Of a stretch of 64,000 nucleotides of DNA, positions 35,345 through 45,009 are shown piece after piece (positions within the stretch are counted from its first letter, which is position 1; each line of letters begins with the position of its first letter). Origin of the DNA: Stratiolaelaps scimitus (taxonomy: Eukaryota; Arthropoda; Arachnida; Mesostigmata; Laelapidae); assembly GCA_019614645.1 (NCBI GenBank), contig JABWDB010000035.1:496001-560000 (forward strand). The letters run 5' to 3'. The notes under the pieces are model-generated. The model searched no databases, was not told the origin of the DNA, and saw only the letters and a list, made by a program, of their open reading frames with translations. Position numbers and translations under genes: made by a program.

Positions 35345-36121
35345 ATTATTGCCTTGAATGACACTGATGTGTGGGAAATGATCCCCAATATCTGTAGACA
35401 AGATGACTCGCATTTCAACGAAGTCGGAACGACTCTGCCCTCCGCTGGAAGTGCTGGTGACGCCTATAGCAGCTGAACAAAAAGGTCTCTGTTGTGAGGA
35501 CGAGAAGGACAACGCTCAATTATGATAATATTTCCTTGGCCAGTAGTTCACCAGCGGGCTCCATCGAGAATGAGGTGACAGCCGTCATCATCAAGGGTGC
35601 CTACCCGCATTGGAGCGTATTATGAGCTTGGCTCACTCGGCTCTTCGAAGCCAAAGTGCTTATCGAAGCGAGGCCTATGTCAGCGCGCCGGGACCATCTT
35701 AGCGACGTCGACGAACTCAGTTTGCTGATCAACGTTCGACAGTCAAGAATGGCCCTCATCCTCTCTTGCGGCTACTATTTGCACGACGCTGGCATACAAT
35801 TACGTTCACTTTCTTCTTCGATAATTTACGGAAAAGTCGTGACAATTGATAACATGTTCTCCCTGTGTTATGATACGTGCTGCAGTATACTATATATACT
35901 ATATTTAGTATATTTCTTTTAAGGAGTCCTTATTTTTTTTTAGTTTAGCCCGATTCGTACCTCGTCGCCAATGTTATGACCGGGTGCCGAATGGTTTAAG
36001 GTAATGAACACGCTATGTTGTATGGCGGATTGACTGGGCAATTAAAAGGGGTAGTAAGTGTCTTTTGTACCGTATATATACATTTCTGGTATCTGGGATC
36101 TTTTGATATCTCAATCCTTAT
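35345..36121. other. Gene-free stretch
   Basis: No recognisable gene. The frame at about 35610-35920 (+) reads fairly protein-like (LFEAKVLIEARPMSARRDHL) but cannot be assigned. Confidence 0.4.
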
Positions 36122-36188
36122 TTGGAGACTAAAAACATAAACTTTTTCGGGCTGACTCTCAGCCAACATTTAACGTTATTGGAGACTA
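36122..36188 (-). mobile_element. 47-bp SINE tail insertion with duplication
   Basis: The insert 36132-36178 is flanked by TTGGAGACTA (36122-36131 and 36179-36188). On the - strand it reads GTTGGCTGAGAGTCAGCCCG followed by AAAAAGTTTATG. The tail sequence matches the 26-bp insertion at 15367, including the AAAAAGTTTA end. Confidence 0.8.
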
Positions 36189-36412
36189 TTATTCTTTTAG
36201 TATCAAGGCCAGATTTATTTGTCATAATCATATCACCCTGGAGGGACCGACGCAATCGTGGACGCCGAGAAAAAAATGGTTAACATCGTTTATATACTAG
36301 ATTATTCACGGAATAATCTGCAAATTGAAGTTGGAGTGTTCCCTCAGTTACGTTATATACGTACACATATACACATACAAGTTAATTACATAATTTAACA
36401 CTACTATTTAGG

Positions 36413-36844
36413 CTACAACAAGGAAATTATCTCTCGGTGTGTGCCGAGCTCAATTACATTACAACATGGTCTGGCAATTGCACAAAATAATAATTTCGAA
36501 CAGAAAAGAAGCAAGCCCCGAAACTGCCTTTCCAAGATAACTACGGTTGTTTGTCCATTCCAATATGAGACATTGAGTGGACCGTAATACCTTGTCATCG
36601 ATTTCATGGCGGATTTGAGGCACTGATCTTCGCGAATCATGTGGGAACCGGCAGGCCGACGGCTACCTTTCTTAACAGTTGTCCGCTGTGGCACAGAGGG
36701 ATAACGTGGCTTCGCTGTTGACAACATCGACAGTCTTTGGCTAGAATTAATCACCGGTTGGATACAGTAGATCCCGTAACTGACCAACCTGGAGGTGATG
36801 ATCTTAATGTGCATCTTGTACGATTGTAAATTGGGATATTTTTC
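36413..36844 (-). other. Unassigned open frame
   Basis: On the - strand about 143 codons are open before running into the neighbouring SINE tail. Translation such as NVSYWNGQTTVVILERQFRG looks protein-like, but I recognise no family and see no clear start. It may be chance or a relic. Confidence 0.2.
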
Positions 36845-37010
36845 GGGCTGACTCACAGCCAATAAATTTAATGTCGACGAAACTGCTTTCGGCATTGCTT
36901 CATGAAGCGGACAATCCCTTTAAATGCAAATGTGTGAGGATCGAACCTGTGCATCTACGTGTCTCCTCCAATTCGAAGGCTCACGCGAATAAACCACGCC
37001 ACCGGGCCTA
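36845..37010 (-). repeat. tRNA-derived SINE, near full length
   Basis: On the - strand the head has GGTGGCGTGGTTTATTCGCG (A box, about 36985-37003) and AGGTTCGATCCT (B box, 36938-36948). It continues with the shared core CACATTTGCATTTAAAGGG, then GAAGCAATGCCGAAAGCAGT and the 3' hairpin GGCTGTGAGTCAGCC, and ends CGAAAAAT. Layout and core match the copy at 35152-35334. No target duplication is obvious. Confidence 0.78.
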
Positions 37011-37135
37011 TCTAAGCTTAACTAATGTCTACTGAGCTCAATCTAGCCGCCACTCGGTTACCTTACCGATCTCAGTTCAGCTCCCTTTCCTTGTTCTACA
37101 ACACTAACCGAGTCCGAGTGAATCCCTTTGCAAAG

Positions 37136-37465
37136 CTAGCGCACCTTGAAGTATAGGTCAGCACAGTGTTCCGTGATGTTGGGCCAAATGGCCACCCGGT
37201 ATCCTCCCATATCGCCGCTCGGGCAAATAAGTGCACAGTCGCCATTTTCAATCACCGAGATTGGCAAGTAGGAGGCGCCTGACGGACGCACGCCTGAAGA
37301 CGACAAGGTCGCTCTCTCAACAGCCCGTCCCGTCCTGTTGAAGAGGATGCATATTGAGTTATTGCCTATTACAGAAAGTAATGCAGACCCGTGATGTCCA
37401 GAGACGCCGCCGATGTAGTCATTGCCCCGCCAACATGCCACACCGCTTGCGAAGGGACAAGCGAG
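37136..37465 (-). other. Possible unrecognised exon
   Basis: On the - strand an open stretch of about 109 codons reads ACWRGNDYIGGVSGHHGSAL, CILFNRTGRAVERATLSSSG, ENGDCALICPSGDMGGYRVA and ends HCADLYFKVR before a stop. It is cysteine-bearing with two potential N-glycosylation sites (NNS, NIT), as in an extracellular domain. A TAG acceptor-like site sits at its start (TACTATGCCATAG). I cannot name a family, and no ATG is present, so it would be an internal or last exon, or a relic. Confidence 0.3.
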
Positions 37466-40194
37466 CTATGGCATAGTAAGACTTGTTTTTGCTCATGCTT
37501 TTACGCGATATTCCAGCTATAGACAGACAGACAGACATACATAGATACATATAATGTATGTCCGAGCCATGAGTGCACGGATCTTCGATGGGTGTGCACA
37601 CATTTGGCGAAATTAGCTCACCATCCAATTAATGAAATGGTAGTCCGCTCACACGAATTGGATCTGTCAGACTCAGATTCAATACAGAGCACTTATTCTG
37701 TGCCTTCCTTCGAGGGCTCTGAGATGGCACCACAGATCGGCTAATCGAATTCTGATCATGACATTTGCAGATAGACGAAAAGTCAATGATTTCTGAAACA
37801 ATTCCGCGAGCATATCAAAGTGACGGAAAGCACATGCAATGACCTGACCGATGCTATTATTTATTGCACTCTTAACGAATTGGTAGAGATTGCTGGGCAA
37901 AAAGGCAACTGAAAAAACTTCGGGAGTGATTTCGGGGTCGACGAAACGAAACTATATTTGAGTTTCTTCCTGTTCGTTTGATCTAATCAGGCCGAGAGAG
38001 TGCCGCCGAAAATCGCCAACACAAACACAGGGGCAAGATCTAGTGGCTACGGCGACAACAATAAAATAAATACATCTCGTTGGTTGGCATCAGACACGTC
38101 CACGTCTATTACATATGTCTCTATGGCTCTTAACTGTAGTGCAACTGCCGGCGTTGACGACGGCCAGAGGCACTGGTTTGGCTCTATAGTGATCTGCAAG
38201 TGTTTCTGTCAACTCAGGCGTATGGATGTGTCATATCTCATGTAACATGAATAGGTCAGGTGTACATGATGTACCCATATGACAGTACGTTCGAGTCATA
38301 ATAATGATCGCCCGACTTCGTGAAGCACATATACGAAATGTGTAAACATAGTACTGTATACCCGAGGAAATTCGTTGGTGTCGTCCAGGAAACAAACCCT
38401 ATCAACTATTTAAACGCGAACGTTTCTATTCAATTCATACTGCTCATTTAATTGATCCATTATCACATTGCCGCTTACGAGATGTTGATTATGTCAGTGG
38501 GCGTCTTGACGTCTCTACATAGGAGACCCAATGCAAGGTGGTACCAAGGAATCTCTGAACATGAATGCTTAGCGGATCTCCTTAGAGTACGCCTCACTAA
38601 TCAATTCTGGTCGGACACCCCATCATCGGTTTCATTCGCTATGACGACACGAATACGCCACGTGCAGATGGTGACGGGTTTATCAGCACAACGATATCTA
38701 GAGGACCAGCCGTGTGCGAGTTAATGCTGGTACATGCATATATATTTATATATGGGAAGACCAATGTACACTGCACGCTAACAACGGCACACGTTCAATG
38801 GAAAGGCAAGAACGCGAACGCTCGCTTCGCGCCGGCTGATTGAGTTCGTGCACCCCCAAGCCGTGTGGGTTTCGACTACCGAAGGTCATGCACAGAAATG
38901 GGTACAATGGGATGCTTCCCATCAGAGAAGCGATTCGGCCATACGCCTGTTCATAGATTGTGCCGAGGGCTCGAAGGTGAGGACTTGCCCGGCTGACGTT
39001 CGTCGTGGATAGCCGAAAGGCCGAGCGCCAGATTCAGCACGAACGACCCCAGAGAGCACGCCTTAGCCTTTGGCCCGACGTCCTTTGGCCCTCGGCCCGA
39101 GCTAGAACACGAAAATGCAATCATGGATGGGTAAGGTTCAACAGAGGGCAGTCTCCGAAGACCTTCATCGTTCATATTCTCCCGTCTCCGCTCATCCTGT
39201 CCGTCCTGTGCCGTGGCAGGCGCAGCACCGTTTTTCAGGCAGCGCTCTGGAAAACTGATTAGCTTACAAGCAGGATGAACGTTCACTTTTACACGGTTTC
39301 TTCGCGCGCGGCATAGGAAGACGTAAATAATTTTTTCCTTCGGAGCCAGGGGCTGGAATCGTCGACAAGAGCGAAGGACAAAAACGAACAAAAATGAAAT
39401 ACTCTCCCATTGGAATACCAACGCGAATACGATGCCCGGTGGTCGGCATTTGATTTCTGACTGAGACAGAGGGACGTCCAGAATGAATATTGGGGCGGAT
39501 ATTTGGTGTTCATATGATGTCTATATTTATTGTCCTAAATGAGTCCAGTCCATTGTTGAACCGCCGGAGATGAGCGCAGTACGCTGTGACCCCGAAGAGG
39601 GGTGTGGTTACGCTTGAATAAGCAAATTCTCTTCAAAGTTAAAACATACTTCTGTGACATTGCTGCGACGAGCAGCAGATGTGACAGTCCAATTGAATTC
39701 ATTCCACATCAGTGGATGACCATCTATGTGGACTTCTTAAGTGGATGTTCACATATTTTCTTATTCAACACGATAACGTAGTCGGTTTAAACAGCCTGCT
39801 TCACGCAATAGAGTATTCGGTAATTGAATAAGGATAATAATAACATTATCTACCAAAGGCTGTGATGAGTAATTCCCGCGAACCTGTTGAAACGTTGCGC
39901 CGGAAGCATTGGAGACTGCTAATTCACTAATTATGGTATATACTGAAACACAGAGTAAATCAACATTACTGATTCTGTCTACGGCATCTAGTATATTAAG
40001 AGTATCATCATAAGTTGGCCCGCAGTTATATCCAGATGGCTAAGGATAGAAGAGCAAGCTAAGATCTGAGTCTGTCTATAGAAGATTAAAGGCAAAATGT
40101 TACCATTGTTAAGCTTCGCTGTTCAAATTCAATGTTAACGCTTAGAGCTAACGCGAAATAGAGTATACGTCAACAACGCTCGGCTGGACATATA
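37466..40194. other. Gene-free stretch
   Basis: No recognised gene. Open frames at 38452-38724 (+) and 38951-39421 (-) have no family signature and lie in GC-richer DNA where chance frames are long. Confidence 0.4.
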
Positions 40195-41700
40195 CAGTGC
40201 TGTGCATAAGCTTAACGCACCCCTATATTTCAACAAATCTATACAAAGAATACACATTTGAGGCATTTATTCTGTATCAGATTAATGTATGTGTAAAATA
40301 ACATACACACCACAAAGAACAGCGCATATGACGGCGCACACAGCTTGCTACAATGAAATGTGTCATTTTTCGCCTGTACAAAAGGATAACGCACCCTCAG
40401 TTATCGAGTGTTCTCGCTGAATTCATCCAGTTTGTGTTGAGCATTCAAGCTGTACTGCAGTCATGGGACACGCTTCGAGCCTTACTGATGCAGAGAAAGC
40501 AGATATTACTGCTTTATACCGAGCAGGAAAGACCCAGGCTGCAATTGCCAGAGAAATTGGCAGAAATCGTCACGTAGTGCAAAATTATTTACGCAGTCTG
40601 TCGATGTATGGTACTAGTAAGTCCAAAGGACGTCCACGAAAGTACAGACAGCGAACTACCATGCATATCTGTCGATTGGCCTCGAATATGGGCATAAGTT
40701 GTGAAGCAATCGGGCAAGGGTTATACCTTCAGGTTCATAGGTCAACAGTTTTAAAGACAATTAAGCGTTATCCGCATATCATACGGGCGCAAATGAAAAC
40801 AAGACCTCGTCTTCAACAACGCCACATAACTGCCCAACTAAACTTCGCCCGCAACAATAGGGACGGAGACTGGACATTGATGAATATTGGGGCAACGTTT
40901 TTTAAATAGTATCCTAAGGGTGCACATCTATCTAAAAGGTACTATGTTGTTTCAAATCGTCTTGAGTGACGAGAAGAAGTTAAAATTGGATGGGCTAGAT
41001 GGAGTTAACGGTTACTGGCATGATGTACGTAGAGAGTCGCGGTACTTCTCGAAGCACATGTTCGGCGGAGCGTGCTTTATGGGTTGGGGAGCTTTACAAA
41101 CTTGGATTCGCTTTAATCTCATCCTGAATGAATATCAAGGACTATCAGCAGACGTTGACCAACAACCTACTACCATTTAGTAGCAGATTTCAAAGACTGC
41201 CAATTGTTTTCTAACAAGATAACGCTTCAATTCAGGTCAGCGCTAGTACACGTGCGTGGTTAGGACGGCATGACATTGAAACCCTAAAGTGGCCAGCATG
41301 TTCTTCTTATCTCAATCCGATGGAGAGCCTCTGGGGCATTCTTGTCCGACGGATATATGAGTCGAATCGACAGTATACATCCGCGGAAGCATTACGAGAG
41401 GCGCTGTTGGAGGCCTGGGGAGGTGTCAGCGACCAGATCCTGCTAAATCTTGTTGATAGTATGCCAAACCGAGTTTTTGACGTCATAATTAGCAAGGGTG
41501 GGCCTCACGGTACTGCACAACCGAAATATGACACATTTCATTGTAGCAAGCTGTGTGCGCCGTCATATGCGCTGTTCTTTGTGGTGCGTATGTTATTTGA
41601 CACGCACATTAATCGGATACAGAATAAATGTCTCAAATGTGTATTCTTTGTAACGATTTGTTGAAATATAGGGGGTGCGTTAAGCTTATGCACAGCACTG
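40195..41700 (+). mobile_element. Tc3-like DNA transposon with both ends
   Basis: The element is 1506 bp, bounded by TA dinucleotides (40193-40194 and 41701-41702). Its ends are perfect inverted repeats: CAGTGCTGTGCATAAGCTTA at the left matches the complement of the last bases at 41681-41700. Similarity between the ends extends to about 170 bp. Compared with the copy at 25705, it keeps the right terminus but lacks part of the inner right repeat. The ends look competent for transposase binding, whereas the gene inside is broken. Confidence 0.93.
40463..41510 (+). pseudogene. Tc3-like transposase, broken copy
   Basis: The ATG at 40463 opens GHASSLTDAEKADITALYRA and a clean DNA-binding half with KTQAAIAREIGRNRH and GRPRK, continuous to 40907. 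Where the sister copy has an intron, both splice sites are mutated here: GT to AT at 40880 and AG to AA at about 40954-40955. The frame therefore runs to a TAG at 40907-40909. The catalytic half (VLSDEKK, GVNGYWHDVR) is in another frame. Around 41080-41220 it shows deletion and a stop (TAA in place of the Gln before QDNAS). The end (LNPMESLWGILVRRIYESNR, VFDVIISKGG) is preserved. The acidic residues of the DD-E centre are visible but no longer in one frame. Confidence 0.88.
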
Positions 41701-41811
41701 TATATATATATGTATATATATACCAGTCATTCTTACTTGTGATCTACCATAGCTATGCTGAAGCATATGTTTTCCACCCTGCTTTGAAGCGCGATTAGTA
41801 TGATGGAAATT

Positions 41812-41826
41812 AATTACAAGATAGTT
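41812..41826. repeat. Target-site duplication, left copy
   Basis: AATTACAAGATAGTT is repeated exactly at 42084-42098 on the far side of the SINE. Confidence 0.9.
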
Positions 41827-42083
41827 TTTTTTTCGAGCTGACCCTCAGCTGTTCCCCTATCTGACAGGCCTCAGCTCTTAACCTTTAGGTATTACTATGA
41901 GGACCTGTCGGGGCCACCTTTGCTTATTCTCTTCCTTACTCGTACCTGACAAGAATCTTCAGATAAAGAAAGATGATAAAGAACTCCAAGGATTCTCCGC
42001 GTCTGACAGGATTTGAACCCAACACACACGTGTCCCTCCGGTCTAGTAGTCTAAGACGCTCACCACTAGACCATCCAGGGGAC
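41827..42083 (-). mobile_element. Full-length tRNA-derived SINE
   Basis: A 257-bp insertion read on the - strand. It starts TCCCCTGGATGGTCTAGTGG, a tRNA-Glu-like 5' end with A box, followed by GGGTTCAAATCC (B box, 42009-42021). The body contains CTTTATCTGAAGATTCTTGT and GGTGGCCCCGACAGG. The 3' end is AGCTGAGGGTCAGCTCG plus an A tail of nine residues. The flanking 15-bp duplications are perfect, so this is a young copy. Truncated relatives are at 30166 and 32747. Confidence 0.93.
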
Positions 42084-42098
42084 AATTACAAGATAGTT
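42084..42098. repeat. Target-site duplication, right copy
   Basis: This is an exact second copy of AATTACAAGATAGTT next to the tRNA-like head of the SINE. Confidence 0.9.
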
Positions 42099-42425
42099 AA
42101 GCACACAAAAGTAGCAGTAAAATACTATGTTTATGACTTGCAAGTTGGAAATAACGTTATCATGTACGAGTTTAAGAATCAGGTCGGCATATGAAGTGTT
42201 TTCGTCGAAGAGGATCAAAGTTCGCTTTGGCTGAAATCGAGGAAATGGCCTTGTTTTGCATCAAGAATAAATATTCTCTTTTGTAAATTTCTTTCAAGTT
42301 AGAGCAACAAGTGGAGCTGGCTATGGGGGCGCATTTGGCAAATATTGCCATGTACTTTCTGTAATTGCAGCACGAGTCGAAATCGACATCGGGGCTTTTG
42401 CGCAGAAAGCTATCCATTTGAGGCC

Positions 42426-42456
<31 letters not shown>

Positions 42457-43079
42457 GGCAAATACCTTAGTTGTGAAGCCTGGTCTGCATGAGCATTCGC
42501 CGTCATAAAAAAAAAAATATATATATATATATAACCAACTCGCAAACTGGTTTACTAGCTTACACCTTTCCTATATTTAGACACCAGGTCATGCATGAGT
42601 TCCATTGTTTGAAACCGGTTACCAGTTTAAATTTTGAGTTAAAAACGTTTTCGGATTACTCTTGGTAAAAGGTGAACCTTCTCGTCGATATCCACCAGCA
42701 ACGTAAGCTCCCGAATGGTTTATATCTCTTTAAACTATATGTCTTTCTGAGCAAAATCGCCTTCCACCCGTCGAAGACCTCATCCTTGAGCCAAGATTAA
42801 ACAGATAATAATTCGGCTATAATAATGTGACAACAAACGTCAAATTGTTTAGTGGAAGTGCTTAAATATAAGTATGCCTTCTGCCAAGGCGGATAATTAT
42901 ACGCAATTGTTCCGCCACACCGGAGAGTGGGTAAAACCTTGTATATCAAGCTATTGATCTGCTCTACACCATCGGTGAACCTAATTGGATTTCCCCAGAA
43001 GGCGCCTTAGCATGACTACGAGAACAGTCGAAGTCATCCTCGCTTGACAAATAGCAGACCTCTCTTTTTCTGCTTGTAT
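42099..43079. other. Gene-free stretch
   Basis: No gene recognised. (TA)n tracts lie at about 42430-42456 and 42518-42532. Confidence 0.5.
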
Positions 43080-44128
43080 CTAGATGGATCTTGGGGAGCA
43101 GATTTTCGTGTGGGCCTGCCGACCTTGACTATCGCTGGTGGCAAGCCTGGTGATGAACAAAATCCGGGTATTTCCCAAAAAAATATACATTATGCCATAA
43201 AATAGATAGTCCGGGCATGTACTATCATGTAACAAGAATTTCTTACAGTTTAATTGGCCGTCGCTGTGACCCCGACCGTGGGCCGCCAGCTTGTCAATCT
43301 CTGACGAGAGAAGTGGAGAGAAAAGGACCTGGCTGCGAGAGGCTACGACCCGCCAAAGTGTACTTGGCCAAGGTGGAGATGTCGCAGAACGCGAGGCTGT
43401 CGGATTGCAGGAGGCGTGCCGAAGGTATAGGTGCCGGTTCAAGAAAAGCCTGCGCCGGGCTCCAGTACAGACTCGAAAGCCCGGACCCGTCAAGACTTGC
43501 CTGACCGATAGCCCGTCGTTTAAAGGTAACGGCCCAATAATTAGATAACAAAATTGCGTCTGAATTGACTGTCGCCAGCCACAAATACTCTGACAGGCTG
43601 ACTTGTTTGTAAGGCTAGTCGACATCGCCCAACATGGGCCGAAATGATTTTTCCATAGCATACTCTCAGCTGTATCCCTTCTATAACAGAATAGAGTAAA
43701 TTTTTCAGATGCAAAAACTCGGTAAAATATACGTAGATATATAAGCTTGTTTGTGGTCACAGCTCCATAGAGACGCCAACCTTGTTGTTTCAACAAGGGT
43801 AAATATTCATAAGTGCCATTTTCATCGAATGTATCCACAGTAGCGCTAACTTTAATAGCCGTACTCCGAGAGGTGTCAATTTTCTCCACCGGATAACTCA
43901 GGGTCCAAGCGTTGCATTAGCCAAAAGGTAAACACACCCCTGGGATCCGTTCGTGGGTACAGAAACTGAAGGGGTCCTCTTCTTTGTAGTTTTTGTTATA
44001 TAAGAGAATCTCCTCGTACAAATCGCTGGCATAATGTTGCACGGTTTGTTCATTTTCGGAGGATATGCCTAACATTTCCACCAGTGACCAACTAATTCCA
44101 GCAACGGACTGGCTTTCGAGAAAGCGTA
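43080..44128 (-). other. Possible unrecognised coding region or pseudogene
   Basis: On the - strand a frame of 279 codons is open from 43916 down to 43080, the longest unassigned frame in the window. Just upstream in the same frame, beyond a single TAA (43917-43919), about 65 further codons are open and read AGISWSLVEMLGISSENEQT, HYASDLYEEILLYN and EEDPFSFCTHERIPG. After the TAA come CNAWTLSYPVEKIDTSRSTA, VDTFDENGTYEYLPLLKQQG and WRLYGAVTTNKLIYLR. Both sides look like real protein. A pyrimidine-rich stretch before AAGCCAG (about 44110) could be an acceptor. No ATG opens the frame. It could be exons with a very short intron, or a gene with one nonsense change. I do not recognise the family, and the second half (43080-43600) looks less protein-like. 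Confidence 0.35.
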
Positions 44129-44274
44129 AAATGTGAAAATTTCATTCACTGCGGGTTTTCGCCACCTTTTTTTCTCTCCGCAAAGCACACCTTACCACTT
44201 CAACCGAAACACGACTATATGATGAGTTGACAGTCAAGTAGTTACCCGAGGTGCCTGCTGGCCCGGGTTTACTA

Positions 44275-44336
44275 AGAGTTCGAATACCGGCTGTTTTTTT
44301 GTTGCGGAACCGTAGCCGATTTTTCGACCACTAGAG
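44275..44336 (-). repeat. tRNA-like SINE head fragment
   Basis: On the - strand CTAGTGGTCGAAAAATCGGC (A box region) and GGTATTCGAACTCT (B-box-like, 44275-44288) lie at tRNA-like spacing. The CTAGTGGT start recalls the head of the SINE at 42083. Confidence 0.4.
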
Positions 44337-44440
44337 TATTACGACTGCCATAATGCTTCCAATCTGAAAGCGATCTTCAAGAGCAGAATCAAGGTGCCCG
44401 GTTTCGCTTGTTGGCAAATGTGTCCAATGACGAACTCGAT

Positions 44441-44701
44441 CTAGCTATACGGCAAACGGAAGGATGCACACTTTACGCTGCCGAACTCGCGACCTTTTTT
44501 GAAGGTCAAGGAGAGGCCCCATTCACTTTGAAGGTCTCCTGAGACAAAATATTTCGGGCAAATCACTATCCGATACTCGGTGATGTGGCAATGATTATTC
44601 TTTCGAACGTATCTTCCGCAGCTTGATCCGACTTCACATGTTACAAAGGCCCGGCCTCTGGAGATACAATCATCGGAATTAAAAATAAACGAGGAGACCA
44701 C
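44441..44701 (-). other. Possible unrecognised exon
   Basis: An open frame of about 86 codons (GTG at the start, not ATG) reads FIFNSDDCISRGRAFVTCEV, then GSSCGRYVRKNNHCHITEYR, then WGLSLTFKKGREFGSVKCAS. Six cysteines and the amino-acid mix resemble a secreted or extracellular domain. Upstream on the same strand CCTTCTAACCGACATGGCAA ending in TAG could act as an acceptor. With the frame at 43080-44128 it may belong to one gene on the - strand. The family is not recognised. Confidence 0.3.
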
Positions 44702-44977
44702 TCTCTATTTGCCATGTCGGTTAGAAGGAAATGTAATTAACAATAGCAAGTAAGAGGCAACGGCTACGCAGTGTGGGACACTTGTAAACAAAGCAGCGTG
44801 TAATGACAAAAGAAGTGCATAATTATTCTTTCGTCTCGGTGGCCCTTCGGGGGCCATCGGAAACTAAACGGATCAAAGGCATTTTTACGAAGCCAGGAAC
44901 AGCCAGCTGAACTCCTATTTGATTAAGCATCAACGGCTGATAGCCACAAATGCTTTAGCCGGCGGTCGACAACATAT

Positions 44978-45009
<32 letters not shown>

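Noticed and set aside
42009..42083. tRNA-Glu gene on the - strand
   Set aside because: It is continuous with a SINE body and A tail and the whole unit has target-site duplications, so it is the head of a retroposon.
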